A stretch of DNA of 17,573 nt from an uncultured Collinsella sp. (GCA_900549655.1 UROZ01000032.1:1-17573); one strand, 5' to 3'. Shown: positions 1-6,628, numbered from the stretch's first letter. Numbers and translations: made by a program. The notes: generated from the sequence alone by a model not told the origin.

Positions 1-2
1 TG

Positions 3-158
3 GTCTCCCCGGTCCATGTGGGGGACGGGGCCTATACCGCCGCCGGCTCCACGATTACGGAGGATGTGCCCGCCGACGCCCTGGCCATCGCCCGGGCCCG
101 TCAGGTGGAGAAGCCTGGCTGGGCGGCAGCCCACCGGGCCAAGAAGGCGCGGAAGTGA
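3..158 (+). CDS. glmU: GlmU C-terminal end (bifunctional UDP-GlcNAc pyrophosphorylase / GlcN-1-P acetyltransferase), partial
   Basis: Only the last 51 codons are present; the start lies outside the window. The reading frame gives VGDGAYTAAGSTITEDVP followed by ALAIARARQVEKPGWA and a basic tail. This is the classic end of the left-handed beta-helix acetyltransferase domain of GlmU, where the AGSTIT stretch closes the last coils and the RARQ...GWA helix caps the fold. GlmU is cytoplasmic and makes UDP-N-acetylglucosamine for peptidoglycan. The gene sits 117 bases before prs on the same strand, and glmU-prs is a common bacterial pairing, which supports the call. Codon use is unlike most of the window: CGG is used three times and GGG twice in 51 codons (see the finding on prs). 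Confidence 0.85.
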   Translation, partial: VSPVHVGDGAYTAAGSTITEDVPADALAIARARQVEKPGWAAAHRAKKARK

Positions 159-164
159 ACCAAG

Positions 165-185
165 CCTGCGGCGCGGGGCCGCAGG
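165..185 (+). other. short hairpin in the glmU-prs gap
   Basis: A perfect 8-bp stem (165-172 pairing with 178-185) with a 5-base loop lies just after the glmU stop. No T-run follows, so it is not a convincing terminator; it could stabilise an mRNA end or attenuate. The rest of the 117-base gap shows only the prs ribosome site. Confidence 0.35.
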
Positions 186-275
186 ACCGGAATGCTGTGA
201 GGACCGCAGGAAGCGATAACAGGGGCTGCGCTCCCGTCTGGGGCGGGCTCCGCAATAAATGGAAGGAAGTTGAGT

Positions 276-1259
276 ATGATCACACACGGGAAGAGCATCA
301 AGATTTTTACCGGAAACTCCAATCCCAACCTGGCGAAGGCCATCTGTCAGGAGCTGGGGGTCCCCCTGGGCAATTCTGAGGTCGGGTCCTTTGCCGATGG
401 CGAGAACTTTGCCTCCATCTACGAGACCGTCCGCGGCGCGGATGTGTTCGTGGTCCAGTCCACCTGCCCCTTTGAGAAGGACGGCCGCCTCCACACGGTG
501 AATGACTCCCTGATGGAGCTGCTCATTATGATCGACGCCCTGCGCCGGGCCTCCGCCGGCCGGATCACCGCCGTGGTCCCCTACTTCGGCTATGCCCGCC
601 AGGACCGCAAGGCCGGCCCGCGCGAGCCCATCACCGCCCGCCTCGTCGCCAACCTGCTCGAGCGCGCCGGCGTCAACCGCATCATCACCCTCGACCTGCA
701 CCAGGGCCAGATTCAGGGCTTCTTCGATATCCCGGTTAACCACCTGTCCGCGCTGCCGCTGTTTGGCCAGTACTACAACGACATGCACTTCGACACCGAC
801 AACCTGGTTGTCGTCTCCCCCGATGTGGGCCGCGCCAAGGCCGCCAAGAAGCTGTCCGACATGCTCGGCTGCGACCTGGCCATCGCCCACAAGGGCCGTC
901 CGCGCCACAACGCCGCCGAGGTCATGGGCATCATCGGTGACATCAAGGGCAAGACCTGCATCATCAACGACGACATGATCGACACCGCTGGCACCCTGTG
1001 CGCCAACGTCAAGGAGCTCAAGGCTATGGGCGCCGGCGACATCTACGTATGCGCCACCCACGGCATCTTCTCCGGTCCGGCCATCGAGCGTCTGAACGAC
1101 GCCCCGATCGTCGAGTGCCTCGTCACCGACGCCATTCCCGTCGAGGTCGGCGGCAAGATCAAGACCATCTCGGTCGCCGAGGAGTTCGCTCAGGCCATCT
1201 CCGCCGTTTACCACGAGGAGCCCGTCTCCACGCTCGTCGGCGGCGACTTCGCGCTGTAA
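276..1259 (+). CDS. prs: ribose-phosphate pyrophosphokinase (PRPP synthetase)
   Basis: Transfers pyrophosphate from ATP to ribose-5-phosphate, giving PRPP for purine, pyrimidine, NAD, histidine and tryptophan synthesis in the cytoplasm. The 327-residue product is slightly longer than the usual ~315. Visible motifs are the catalytic flexible loop beginning YARQDRKAG (about 106-114), the DLH metal site (140-142), and the PRPP-binding loop DDMIDTAGTL (232-241). I chose ATG 276 because AAGGAAG (263-269) lies six bases upstream; an in-frame TTG at 270 sits inside that site. There is a small extra segment near residues 65-74 (PFEKDGRLHT) between the usual QST and NDxLMELL blocks. Codon use switches abruptly near base 600: GGG and CGG occur before it and not once after it, although the protein stays intact. 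The gene ends 33 bases before a strong terminator. Confidence 0.95.
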   Translation: MITHGKSIKIFTGNSNPNLAKAICQELGVPLGNSEVGSFADGENFASIYETVRGADVFVVQSTCPFEKDGRLHTVNDSLMELLIMIDALRRASAGRITAVVPYFGYARQDRKAGPREPITARLVANLLERAGVNRIITLDLHQGQIQGFFDIPVNHLSALPLFGQYYNDMHFDTDNLVVVSPDVGRAKAAKKLSDMLGCDLAIAHKGRPRHNAAEVMGIIGDIKGKTCIINDDMIDTAGTLCANVKELKAMGAGDIYVCATHGIFSGPAIERLNDAPIVECLVTDAIPVEVGGKIKTISVAEEFAQAISAVYHEEPVSTLVGGDFAL

Positions 1260-1292
1260 TCCAGCGTGCATCTCATCATCTTTGGTGTTTTT

Positions 1293-1325
1293 AAAGGGTC
1301 GGAAGCTCGCTTCCGACCCTTTTTC
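1293..1325 (+). terminator. intrinsic terminator of prs
   Basis: A stem of about 13 bp (AAAGGGTCGGAAG pairing with CTTCCGACCCTTT) with a CTCG-type four-base loop runs straight into a T-tract. It starts 33 bases after the prs stop. The A-run on its left arm could also let it act on the other strand. Confidence 0.9.
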
Positions 1326-1345
1326 TACCCCTCGACAACCTTCCC

Positions 1346-1547
1346 TGGACAATTAGTTCAGATACGTATTTTTTTAAAGCTCCAAAGGCCGTTCTGAGCC
1401 TTCTGAGCTCCCCGGCGAACGCCATACTGCCCAAAGCTCATCGCTTTCGAGTACGACCGCCGCATATTTACCCTCAAATCGCCCTCGAAAGCCCTTAGAA
1501 ACGCCTCGAACGCCCGCCGTCTTATACGTATCTGAACTAACTGTCCA
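1346..1547. mobile_element. MITE-like element 1 (202 bp, 24-bp terminal inverted repeats)
   Basis: The left end 1346-1369 (TGGACAATTAGTTCAGATAC...) and the right end 1524-1547 are inverted copies matching at 23 of 24 positions; each inner end contains the palindrome ATACGTAT. A second element at 2872-3075 has the same ends and nearly the same size. The ~150-bp core holds no recognisable gene. Its minus strand shows short local similarity to the plus strand of element 2 (around CGATTTGA and a downstream AGCT block), so the two elements appear to face each other. No clear target-site duplication is visible. Known families of this type are non-autonomous transposons mobilised in trans; that mechanism is inferred here, since no transposase is in the window. 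Confidence 0.65.
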
Positions 1548-1710
1548 GTAGCTATCGTCAACCTTCGCGGCAGAGCTCAATTTCCTGCAATCCCCTCAAC
1601 CGATTCCACCGATTTCATAACACCCAGCCGTTCATGGCGCGCAGCGCCCCGCTGAGCGAAAAGAACGGTATGGCGGTCGCATTCTGCCGCCAACTTAGTA
1701 CGTTATAGCT
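1548..1710. other. intergenic leader of the nuclease-like gene
   Basis: Together with the terminator and element 1 this completes the 451-base gene-free stretch after prs. It contains two small GC-rich inverted repeats (around 1641-1660 and 1674-1692) and no good Shine-Dalgarno before ATG 1711. The hexamer TACGTT at 1699-1704 fits a TAnnnT -10 box only seven bases from the ATG, which would suit a leaderless transcript, but no -35 box is evident. No RNA gene was recognised. Confidence 0.3.
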
Positions 1711-2838
1711 ATGACGACCGTGATTTCACATCTCTCCGCCCTCCGCGCAATTCGTCGCGCACGACGGGCGTACTCTGCCCTACCCTGGGACTCCGTTGAT
1801 AGCGAACAGCAAGCACAGGCCTTGGCTGGCTGCATTCCCAACAATGACGCGATAGACTTTGGCGCACTTTCGATACTCGACGCCTGGAATGAAGATGATT
1901 CCGAACTGCTCGATCTTCTCGTTTCAAACGAAGACAACAGGCGCCCCGACAAGCGACTTCTTCAGCATATTCTCTCCACTCCTCTTCCTGAAGGTGCAAT
2001 TATGCACGTCGAGGCCGACATCTACGCAACGTCTCCTGCCATGACAGCCATGCTTTGTTCCAAAAATGAATCAGTCGCCAAAACCTTGATGCTCCTTATG
2101 GAGCTGCTCGGAACCTACTCACTTCCGCCCGAGGCAACTTACCCCATCGCCTACGACGACACGTGGCCCAAGGCCAACAGCTTCGAAGCGATGGACGACC
2201 TCGATTGCCAGGGCGACCAACCGACACCCGAAAAGCCAGCCGAAACACGCTACGAACAGGCACACTATAGATGCGAACCCGCTACAACCATCGAAGAACT
2301 CGAGGCAGTCGCACGGTTTGCCAAAAGTAGTTCCTACGCCTCGTTTCGTACGGCTGTCAAACTCGCCCGGGCCGGATCCGCATCCCCAGCGGAATCATTG
2401 ATGTTCGCCGTCCTGGGCGCGCCCATGCGCTTTGGAGGATTCGGATGTTGCAGTCTGCCCATGGGAGGCCTGCTACTCAACTATCGAATCGACTTCGACA
2501 CTCTTGCGGTCAACATGTCCTCGGGCATCCCCTATGCCATCTGCGACCTATATTGCCCGGCAGCCGGAGTCGACAACGAATACAACGGAATTGGGCATGA
2601 GCTTCAAAACGCTCGCATCCACGATGGCAATCGAAATAATGGCCTCAAGGCAATGGGCATCCACGTCCTGGTTATCAATCGCGACCAAATGAAAGACCTT
2701 GTTGCACTCGAAGCCTTCGCCCAAACGATGCATCGACTCGCGGGAGTCCGATTCCGATACCGTATCAAGGGCTATCGCAAGCGTCAGACCGCTTGGCTCA
2801 ACGCCCTGCGGGCCGGAATCGGCCTTGCGCCGGTCTAA
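1711..2838 (+). CDS. putative PD-(D/E)XK (DUF559/Vsr-like) nuclease-fold protein, uncharacterised
   Basis: A 375-residue protein of unknown role. The N-terminus (ISHLSALRAIRRARR, 5-19) resembles the SHxSAL start I associate with a large Coriobacteriia family of hypothetical proteins, which supports the first ATG despite the missing ribosome site. The middle (about 160-195) is acidic and proline-rich, probably a linker. The C-terminal part has the layout of DUF559/Vsr-like endonuclease folds: SPAES (E228), then ICDLYCPAAG (D279), VDNEYNG (E290), H296, D305 with an asparagine-rich turn, and a closing strand GIHVLVINRDQ. These would be the acidic metal ligands, but the match is from memory. It stands alone, with no methylase, antitoxin or helicase beside it, between two inverted-repeat elements. 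Codons are visibly less GC-biased than in the housekeeping neighbours (GAA, AAA, GGA are frequent), suggesting transfer. Cleavage activity is unproven. Confidence 0.7.
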   Translation: MTTVISHLSALRAIRRARRAYSALPWDSVDSEQQAQALAGCIPNNDAIDFGALSILDAWNEDDSELLDLLVSNEDNRRPDKRLLQHILSTPLPEGAIMHVEADIYATSPAMTAMLCSKNESVAKTLMLLMELLGTYSLPPEATYPIAYDDTWPKANSFEAMDDLDCQGDQPTPEKPAETRYEQAHYRCEPATTIEELEAVARFAKSSSYASFRTAVKLARAGSASPAESLMFAVLGAPMRFGGFGCCSLPMGGLLLNYRIDFDTLAVNMSSGIPYAICDLYCPAAGVDNEYNGIGHELQNARIHDGNRNNGLKAMGIHVLVINRDQMKDLVALEAFAQTMHRLAGVRFRYRIKGYRKRQTAWLNALRAGIGLAPV

Positions 2839-2871
2839 ACGGCGAATCACCCGTGCACCGTCGAGCAGGGC

Positions 2872-3075
2872 TGGACAGTTAGTTCAAATACGTATAAATG
2901 GACACATTGAATTAGGCTGTTTTGCAGTTATCTCTATACCATTCGCCCGATTTGAAGGCAGGGTAGACTTCAAAACAGCGTCATATGGACTAACTAAAGC
3001 TCCAAAACAACGTATCGGCATTGAATCGAGCAATTCGAGTTCTCAGAACTTATACGTATCCGAACTAACTGTCCA
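2872..3075. mobile_element. MITE-like element 2 (204 bp, 24-bp terminal inverted repeats)
   Basis: The left end 2872-2895 (TGGACAGTTAGTTCAAATAC...) and the right end 3052-3075 are inverted copies differing only at one position (A versus G, before ATACGTAT). They match the ends of element 1 almost exactly, whereas the cores are much more diverged and this core is AT-richer. It begins 33 bases after the stop of the nuclease-like gene. The open frame crossing it is an accidental extension rather than a gene. Together with element 1 it brackets 1346-3075. With its flanks it fills the 350-base gene-free stretch before pth. Confidence 0.65.
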
Positions 3076-3129
3076 CCTCGATTTCGACGGCCGTCCAAAC
3101 GCCCTCAAATAACCTCAATTGCCCTCCAT

Positions 3130-3158
3130 TTGACAGCAGCAACAGGGTCGCTCACCAT
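3130..3158 (+). promoter_or_regulatory. possible pth promoter
   Basis: A perfect -35 hexamer TTGACA at 3130-3135 is followed, 17 bases on, by the weak -10 candidate CACCAT (3153-3158). It lies just outside element 2 and 30 bases before the pth start, so pth would keep its own promoter after the accessory insertion. The -10 match is poor, so the call is tentative. Confidence 0.35.
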
Positions 3159-3188
3159 AGCAGGCGACAAATCAACGAAAGGATGAAC

Positions 3189-3818
3189 ATGGCAGCTGCA
3201 CAGCCGCTTAAGATTCGCATGGTTGCCGGACTTGGCAACCCTGGCGAGGAGTATGCCGAGACCCGTCACAACGCTGGTTTCAAAGCAATCGACGAGCTGG
3301 CCCGTCAGGCCGGCGTCACGTACTGGAAAAACCAGGCCGGCGCCGAGGTCGCGCTCATCAACATCAACGATCCCAAGGAAGAGGGCGGTAAGCGCCAGAT
3401 TGTGCTGGTCAAGCCGCAGTCGTACATGAACACCTCGGGCGGGCCCATCTCCAAGCTCTGCCGCGAGTACAAGATCAAGACCGAGGAGCTGCTCGTCATC
3501 CACGACGAGCTCGACATTCCCGCCGGTGACGTACGCGTCAAGGTGGGCGGAGGCCATGCCGGTCACAACGGCCTGCGCTCCATCATCGACAAGATGGGCA
3601 GCCGCGACTTCAGCCGCATCCGCACCGGCATCGGCAACCCTCCCGGCAAGATGGCCGTCGCCGACTACGTGCTCAAGCAGCTGCGCGCCCGCGAGGCCGA
3701 GGATTTCCAGGACACCTGCGCCCGCGCGGCCGACGCCGCCGGCCTGGCGATCGTGCACGGCGTGGTCTATGCCCGCGACCATGTCAACGGCGCCGCCTCC
3801 GCCAACGGCAAGCACTAA
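3189..3818 (+). CDS. pth: peptidyl-tRNA hydrolase
   Basis: Releases peptides from peptidyl-tRNAs that drop off the ribosome, recycling tRNA in the cytoplasm. The 209-residue product has the full family signature: GLGNPGEEYAETRHNAGF (about 14-31, with catalytic His27), KPQSYMNTSG (75-84, Asn81), HDELDIPAG (105-113, Asp106), GGHAGHNGLRSI (121-132, Asn127), and RIRTGIGNPPG (144-153). I chose ATG 3189 over ATG 3183 because GAAAGGA (3177-3183) is the ribosome site and overlaps the earlier ATG, leaving five bases to 3189. In many bacteria pth follows prs directly or nearly so. Here the nuclease-like gene and its two repeat elements sit between them, as expected for an insertion into an ancestral prs-pth neighbourhood. 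Confidence 0.96.
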   Translation: MAAAQPLKIRMVAGLGNPGEEYAETRHNAGFKAIDELARQAGVTYWKNQAGAEVALININDPKEEGGKRQIVLVKPQSYMNTSGGPISKLCREYKIKTEELLVIHDELDIPAGDVRVKVGGGHAGHNGLRSIIDKMGSRDFSRIRTGIGNPPGKMAVADYVLKQLRAREAEDFQDTCARAADAAGLAIVHGVVYARDHVNGAASANGKH

Positions 3819-3836
3819 AACCTATCATTTAGGAAC

Positions 3837-4002
3837 AGGTTTATTTTGGCAGGTTTTACCTGCGGAAACGCCCCAGTTGCGGCATCGCAATCAACCGCGC
3901 GCCGACATACATGCATAGCATCCCAAAGGGGGCCTGCCTCATCACAACCCGAGGCCGGCCCCCTTTGCCGTTTTACCTGATAAAACCGACCAAAATAAAC
4001 CT
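3837..4002. repeat. 22-bp imperfect inverted repeat around the pth terminator
   Basis: Bases 3837-3858 (AGGTTTATTTTGG, two bases, GGTTTTA) reappear inverted at 3981-4002 with 20 of 22 positions the same. The arms enclose about 120 bases that include the terminator hairpin. The AT-rich arms stand out from the GC-rich surroundings. It could be another small inverted-repeat element or a long cruciform; no gene is inside and no target duplication is seen. It accounts for much of the 374-base gap between pth and the nfn genes. Confidence 0.55.
3925..3966 (+). terminator. terminator-like hairpin after pth
   Basis: AAAGGGGGCC (3925-3934) pairs with GGCCCCCTTT (3957-3966), with an inner CCTC/GAGG stem extending it. 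A short T-run (TTTT at 3971-3974) follows after four bases. It lies about 105 bases past the pth stop. The A/T ends would also allow some activity on the opposite strand. Confidence 0.65.
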
Positions 4003-4081
4003 CTCCCCCTTTGGTAGGCCAAAGTGGATAAACCCTGCTCCCAACCGCCGAAGACACACGTAAGTGACATGTCCATGAGGG

Positions 4082-4087
4082 TATAAT
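4082..4087 (+). promoter_or_regulatory. -10 box of the nfnAB operon
   Basis: A perfect TATAAT lies 105 bases before the nfnA start in otherwise GC-rich DNA. GTGACA at 4064-4069 resembles a -35 box, but the 12-base spacing is too short, so the -35 contact is uncertain. The implied leader of about 100 bases shows no recognised riboswitch. Confidence 0.5.
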
Positions 4088-4192
4088 TTGCACCGTATGT
4101 CTGCACAACGCCTGTGCGCGTACGGTTTTATTCGGGCTACCGTCCATTTCCGTGGAGGCACGGTTCGGCGGCCCTAACAAGAGAGGGGTTCT

Positions 4193-5032
4193 ATGTATAA
4201 GATCCTGGAGAAGACGCAGTTCTCGGAGAAGGTGTTCAAGTTCCGCATCGAGGCGCCCGCAATCGCCAAGCATGCGCACGCTGGACAGTTCCTCATGGTC
4301 CGCGCCAACGAGACGGGCGAGCGCGTCCCGTTTACCCTGGCCGGCTGGAACGGTGACGAGGGCTGGGTCGAGTTCATCTTCATGGTGATCGGCAAGACCA
4401 CCGAGATGCTTTCCACCTACGAGGCCGGCGAGTCGCTGCGCGACGTCGTGGGCCCGCTGGGAGTTCCCACCGAGATGGCCGAGGGCCCCTGCGCCGTCAT
4501 TGGCGGCGGCGTCGGCCTGGCAATTGCCTTCCCGGTCGCCAAGCACCTGGTCGAGACCGGTCACGAGGTGCACGCCATCATGGGCGCCCGCACCAAGGAC
4601 CTCCTGCTCATGGAGGACCAGTTCCGCGAGCTCCTCGACGAGGACCACATCCACATCACCACTGACGACGGCTCCTACGGCGAGCAGGGCGTTGTCACCG
4701 CTCCGTTGGAGCGCCTGCTGCAGGACAAGGCCGTGAGCCAGGTCTTCTGCGTCGGCCCCGTTCCGATGATGAAGTTCTCGACCCTCACCGCCCAGAAGTA
4801 CGACACCCCCATCACCGCGTCCCTCAACCCCATCATGGTTGACGGCACCGGCATGTGCGGCTGCTGCCGCGTCGAGGTGGGCGGCGTGACCAAGTTCGCT
4901 TGCGTCGACGGCCCCGACTTCGATGCCACCCTGGTCGACTGGGATGACCTTCGTGCCCGCCAGGCCGCTTACCGTTCCGAAGAGGGCGAGTCCCTCAAGG
5001 CCTATGAGGAAAAGAGCTGCGCATGCCACTAG
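4193..5032 (+). CDS. nfnA: ferredoxin-NADP+ reductase subunit alpha (NfnA / PyrK-like)
   Basis: This 279-residue flavoprotein belongs to the ferredoxin reductase superfamily. It has an N-terminal FAD-binding barrel with RVPFTLA (44-50), an NAD(P)-binding half starting at AVIGGGVGLA (101-110), and a C-terminal [2Fe-2S] site with Cys222, 224, 225 and 237 in GTGMCGCCRVEVGG...FACVDG. In characterised NfnAB complexes the small subunit binds NADH and FAD, and the enzyme couples ferredoxin and NADH oxidation to NADP+ reduction by electron bifurcation in the cytoplasm. GAGAGGGG lies just upstream as ribosome site. The gene overlaps the next by 10 bases, indicating a two-subunit complex. Related proteins serve as sulfide dehydrogenase or as a dihydroorotate dehydrogenase electron-transfer subunit; the gltA-like partner and absence of pyrD favour Nfn. 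Confidence 0.85.
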   Translation: MYKILEKTQFSEKVFKFRIEAPAIAKHAHAGQFLMVRANETGERVPFTLAGWNGDEGWVEFIFMVIGKTTEMLSTYEAGESLRDVVGPLGVPTEMAEGPCAVIGGGVGLAIAFPVAKHLVETGHEVHAIMGARTKDLLLMEDQFRELLDEDHIHITTDDGSYGEQGVVTAPLERLLQDKAVSQVFCVGPVPMMKFSTLTAQKYDTPITASLNPIMVDGTGMCGCCRVEVGGVTKFACVDGPDFDATLVDWDDLRARQAAYRSEEGESLKAYEEKSCACH

Positions 5033-6432
5033 TTAACGGTCGTTTCGTTGCCGATATGAAGTCGCCCCGCACCCCCGATAACGAGGAGCCGGCTGCCGAG
5101 CGCGCCTGCGACTTCCGCCCCGTCGACAAGGGCTTCACCGAGGAGATGGCGCTGGCCGAGGCCGAGCGCTGCCTCAACTGTAAGAAGCCGTTCTGTGTTG
5201 AGGGCTGCCCCGTCAACATCAACATCCCCCGCTTTATCGAGCAGATCCGCGCGAAGGACTTCGGCGGCGCCCTCGATACCATCCGCGAGGACTCCATGCT
5301 TCCCGCTATCTGCGGCCGTGTCTGCCCGCAGGAGAACCAGTGCGAGGGCAAGTGCATCCGTGGTAAGAAGTCCGAGCCCGTGGCCATCGGCCAGCTCGAG
5401 CGCTTCCTGGGTGACCGCCCCGAGCTCGCTTCCACGCCCAAGATGGCTCCCAAGAACGGCAAGAAGGTCGCCGTCGTCGGCTCCGGCCCGTCCGGCATCA
5501 CCTGCGCCGGCGAGCTCGCCCGCAACGGCTTTGACGTCACCGTCTTTGAGGCGTTCTTCACCGGCGGCGGCGTGCTGGTCTACGGCATCCCCGAGTTCCG
5601 TCTGCCCAAGGCAGTCGTCAAGCGCGAGATCGACGGCCTGGAGGACATGGGCGTCAAGTTTGAGTACAACTCCGTCGTGGGCAACATGGCCACGGCCGAG
5701 GAGCTGTTCGAGCAGGGCTTCGACGCCATCTACGTGGCGACCGGCGCTGGCCTGCCCAAGTTCCTCAACGTCCCCGGCGAGAACCTGCCCAACGTCTTCT
5801 TCGCGAACGAGTACCTCACCCGCGTGAACCTGATGAAGGCCAACAAGTTCCCCGAGTACGACACTCCCACCAAGCACGGCAAGAACGTCGTCGTCTTTGG
5901 TGGCGGCAACGTGGCTATGGACGCCGTCCGTACCGCCAAGCGCCTGGGCGCCGAGCACGCCATCATCGCCTACCGCCGTACCGAGGACGAGATGCCCTGC
6001 CGTCGCGCCGAGCTGCACCACGCTAAGGCCGAGGGCGTCGAGGTTCTGCCGCTCGTCTCCCCGCTCGAGTTTGTCGCTGGCGAGGACGGCTCCGTGTGCG
6101 CCGTCAAGGTCCAGAAGATGGAGCTCGGCGAGCCCGACGAGTCCGGCCGTCGTCGCCCGGTGCCCATCGAGGGCGCCATCGAGGAGATTCCCTGCGACGT
6201 CGCAATCTCGGCTATCGGCACCAACGCCAACCCCTTCGCAAAGAAGATCGGCGGCAAGATGGAGCTCAACAAGTGGGGCTACATCGTTGCCGACGAGGAG
6301 ACCGGCCAGACCACCGATCCCCGCATCTGGGCCGGCGGCGACATCGTCACCGGTGCTGCTACGGTCATTCTGGCGATGGGCGCCGGCAAGAAGGCCGCCG
6401 CTTCCATCACCAAGAGCCTGCTGGGCGAGTAA
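5023..6432 (+). CDS. nfnB: NADPH-dependent glutamate synthase small-subunit-like protein (NfnB)
   Basis: A 469-residue iron-sulfur flavoprotein of the GltD/gltA family. The N-terminal domain carries two cysteine sets for [4Fe-4S] clusters: Cys50, 53, 58, 62 and Cys97, 101, 107, 111. An FAD site follows (VVGSGPSGITCAGELA, 151-166), then the NADPH site (VFGGGNVAMD, 291-300), and the FAD-closing motif IWAGGDIVTGAATVILAMG (435-453). No large glutamate synthase subunit is nearby, so the partner is the overlapping nfnA, and transhydrogenation between ferredoxin, NADH and NADPH is the best guess. Its ATG lies inside the last codons of nfnA (10-base overlap), consistent with translational coupling. 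The length is typical for stand-alone GltA/NfnB. A strong terminator follows 28 bases after the stop. Confidence 0.88.
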   Translation: MPLVNGRFVADMKSPRTPDNEEPAAERACDFRPVDKGFTEEMALAEAERCLNCKKPFCVEGCPVNINIPRFIEQIRAKDFGGALDTIREDSMLPAICGRVCPQENQCEGKCIRGKKSEPVAIGQLERFLGDRPELASTPKMAPKNGKKVAVVGSGPSGITCAGELARNGFDVTVFEAFFTGGGVLVYGIPEFRLPKAVVKREIDGLEDMGVKFEYNSVVGNMATAEELFEQGFDAIYVATGAGLPKFLNVPGENLPNVFFANEYLTRVNLMKANKFPEYDTPTKHGKNVVVFGGGNVAMDAVRTAKRLGAEHAIIAYRRTEDEMPCRRAELHHAKAEGVEVLPLVSPLEFVAGEDGSVCAVKVQKMELGEPDESGRRRPVPIEGAIEEIPCDVAISAIGTNANPFAKKIGGKMELNKWGYIVADEETGQTTDPRIWAGGDIVTGAATVILAMGAGKKAAASITKSLLGE

Positions 6433-6460
6433 TCACCTGCAGCGCTAGCCACCAAACGGC

Positions 6461-6500
6461 AAAGTCCCCGTCGAGCACACGCCCGGCGGGGACTTTTTCT
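6461..6500 (+). terminator. intrinsic terminator of nfnAB
   Basis: A 10-bp stem (AAAGTCCCCG, 6461-6470, with CGGGGACTTT, 6487-6496) and a 16-base loop run into a T-tract. It starts 28 bases after the nfnB stop. Confidence 0.88.
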
Positions 6501-6514
6501 ATGCCGACCACCCG

Positions 6515-6549
6515 ACCACCACGATGGGGACAGGCACCTTTGTGGTGGT
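6515..6549. repeat. REP-like GGGGACAG hairpin, copy 1
   Basis: ACCACCAC (6515-6522) pairs with GTGGTGGT (6542-6549) around a loop holding GGGGACAGGCACCTTT. Bases 6526-6549 are identical, in inverted orientation, to 8736-8759 at the other end of the adjacent surface-protein gene. It lies in the gap between the convergent nfnB and surface-protein genes. Confidence 0.7.
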
Positions 6550-6571
6550 TTTGGACTTAGCCGACCGGTTT

Positions 6572-6628
6572 GTCTCGATCTGTAACAGGTAAGCCCTGTT
6601 GAGCCCCGTAGTTGTTACAGATCGAGAC
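6572..6628. repeat. perfect 16-bp inverted repeat between convergent genes
   Basis: GTCTCGATCTGTAACA (6572-6587) is repeated inverted at 6613-6628 without mismatch; the 25-base loop can form a further small AACAG/CTGTT hairpin. It lies 36 bases beyond the stop of the minus-strand surface-protein gene. Neither side ends in a T-run, so it is not a standard intrinsic terminator, though it may still mark the 3' end of that transcript. Confidence 0.6.

Noticed and set aside
270..275. TTG start for prs
   Set aside because: TTG 270 directly abuts the ribosome site AAGGAAG (263-269), leaving no spacing; ATG 276 is spaced correctly.
2699..3112. 137-codon open frame running from the nuclease-like gene through element 2
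   Set aside because: It is out of frame with the nuclease gene, starts inside it, and reads through inverted repeats. Apparent short amino-acid matches with the frame across element 1 do not agree with the nucleotide alignment of the two elements, so no conserved peptide is claimed.
4088..4192. Riboswitch or RNA element in the nfnA leader
   Set aside because: The ~105-base leader shows no arrangement of stems and conserved loops that I recognise; the visible signals are only a -10 box and a ribosome site.
3815..5029. 404-codon open frame on the minus strand opposite nfnA
   Set aside because: It is a mirror of nfnA codon bias (GC-ending codons leave few stops on the other strand). The translation is rich in Ala, Gly, His and Val, with no motifs, whereas nfnA has clear cofactor sites.
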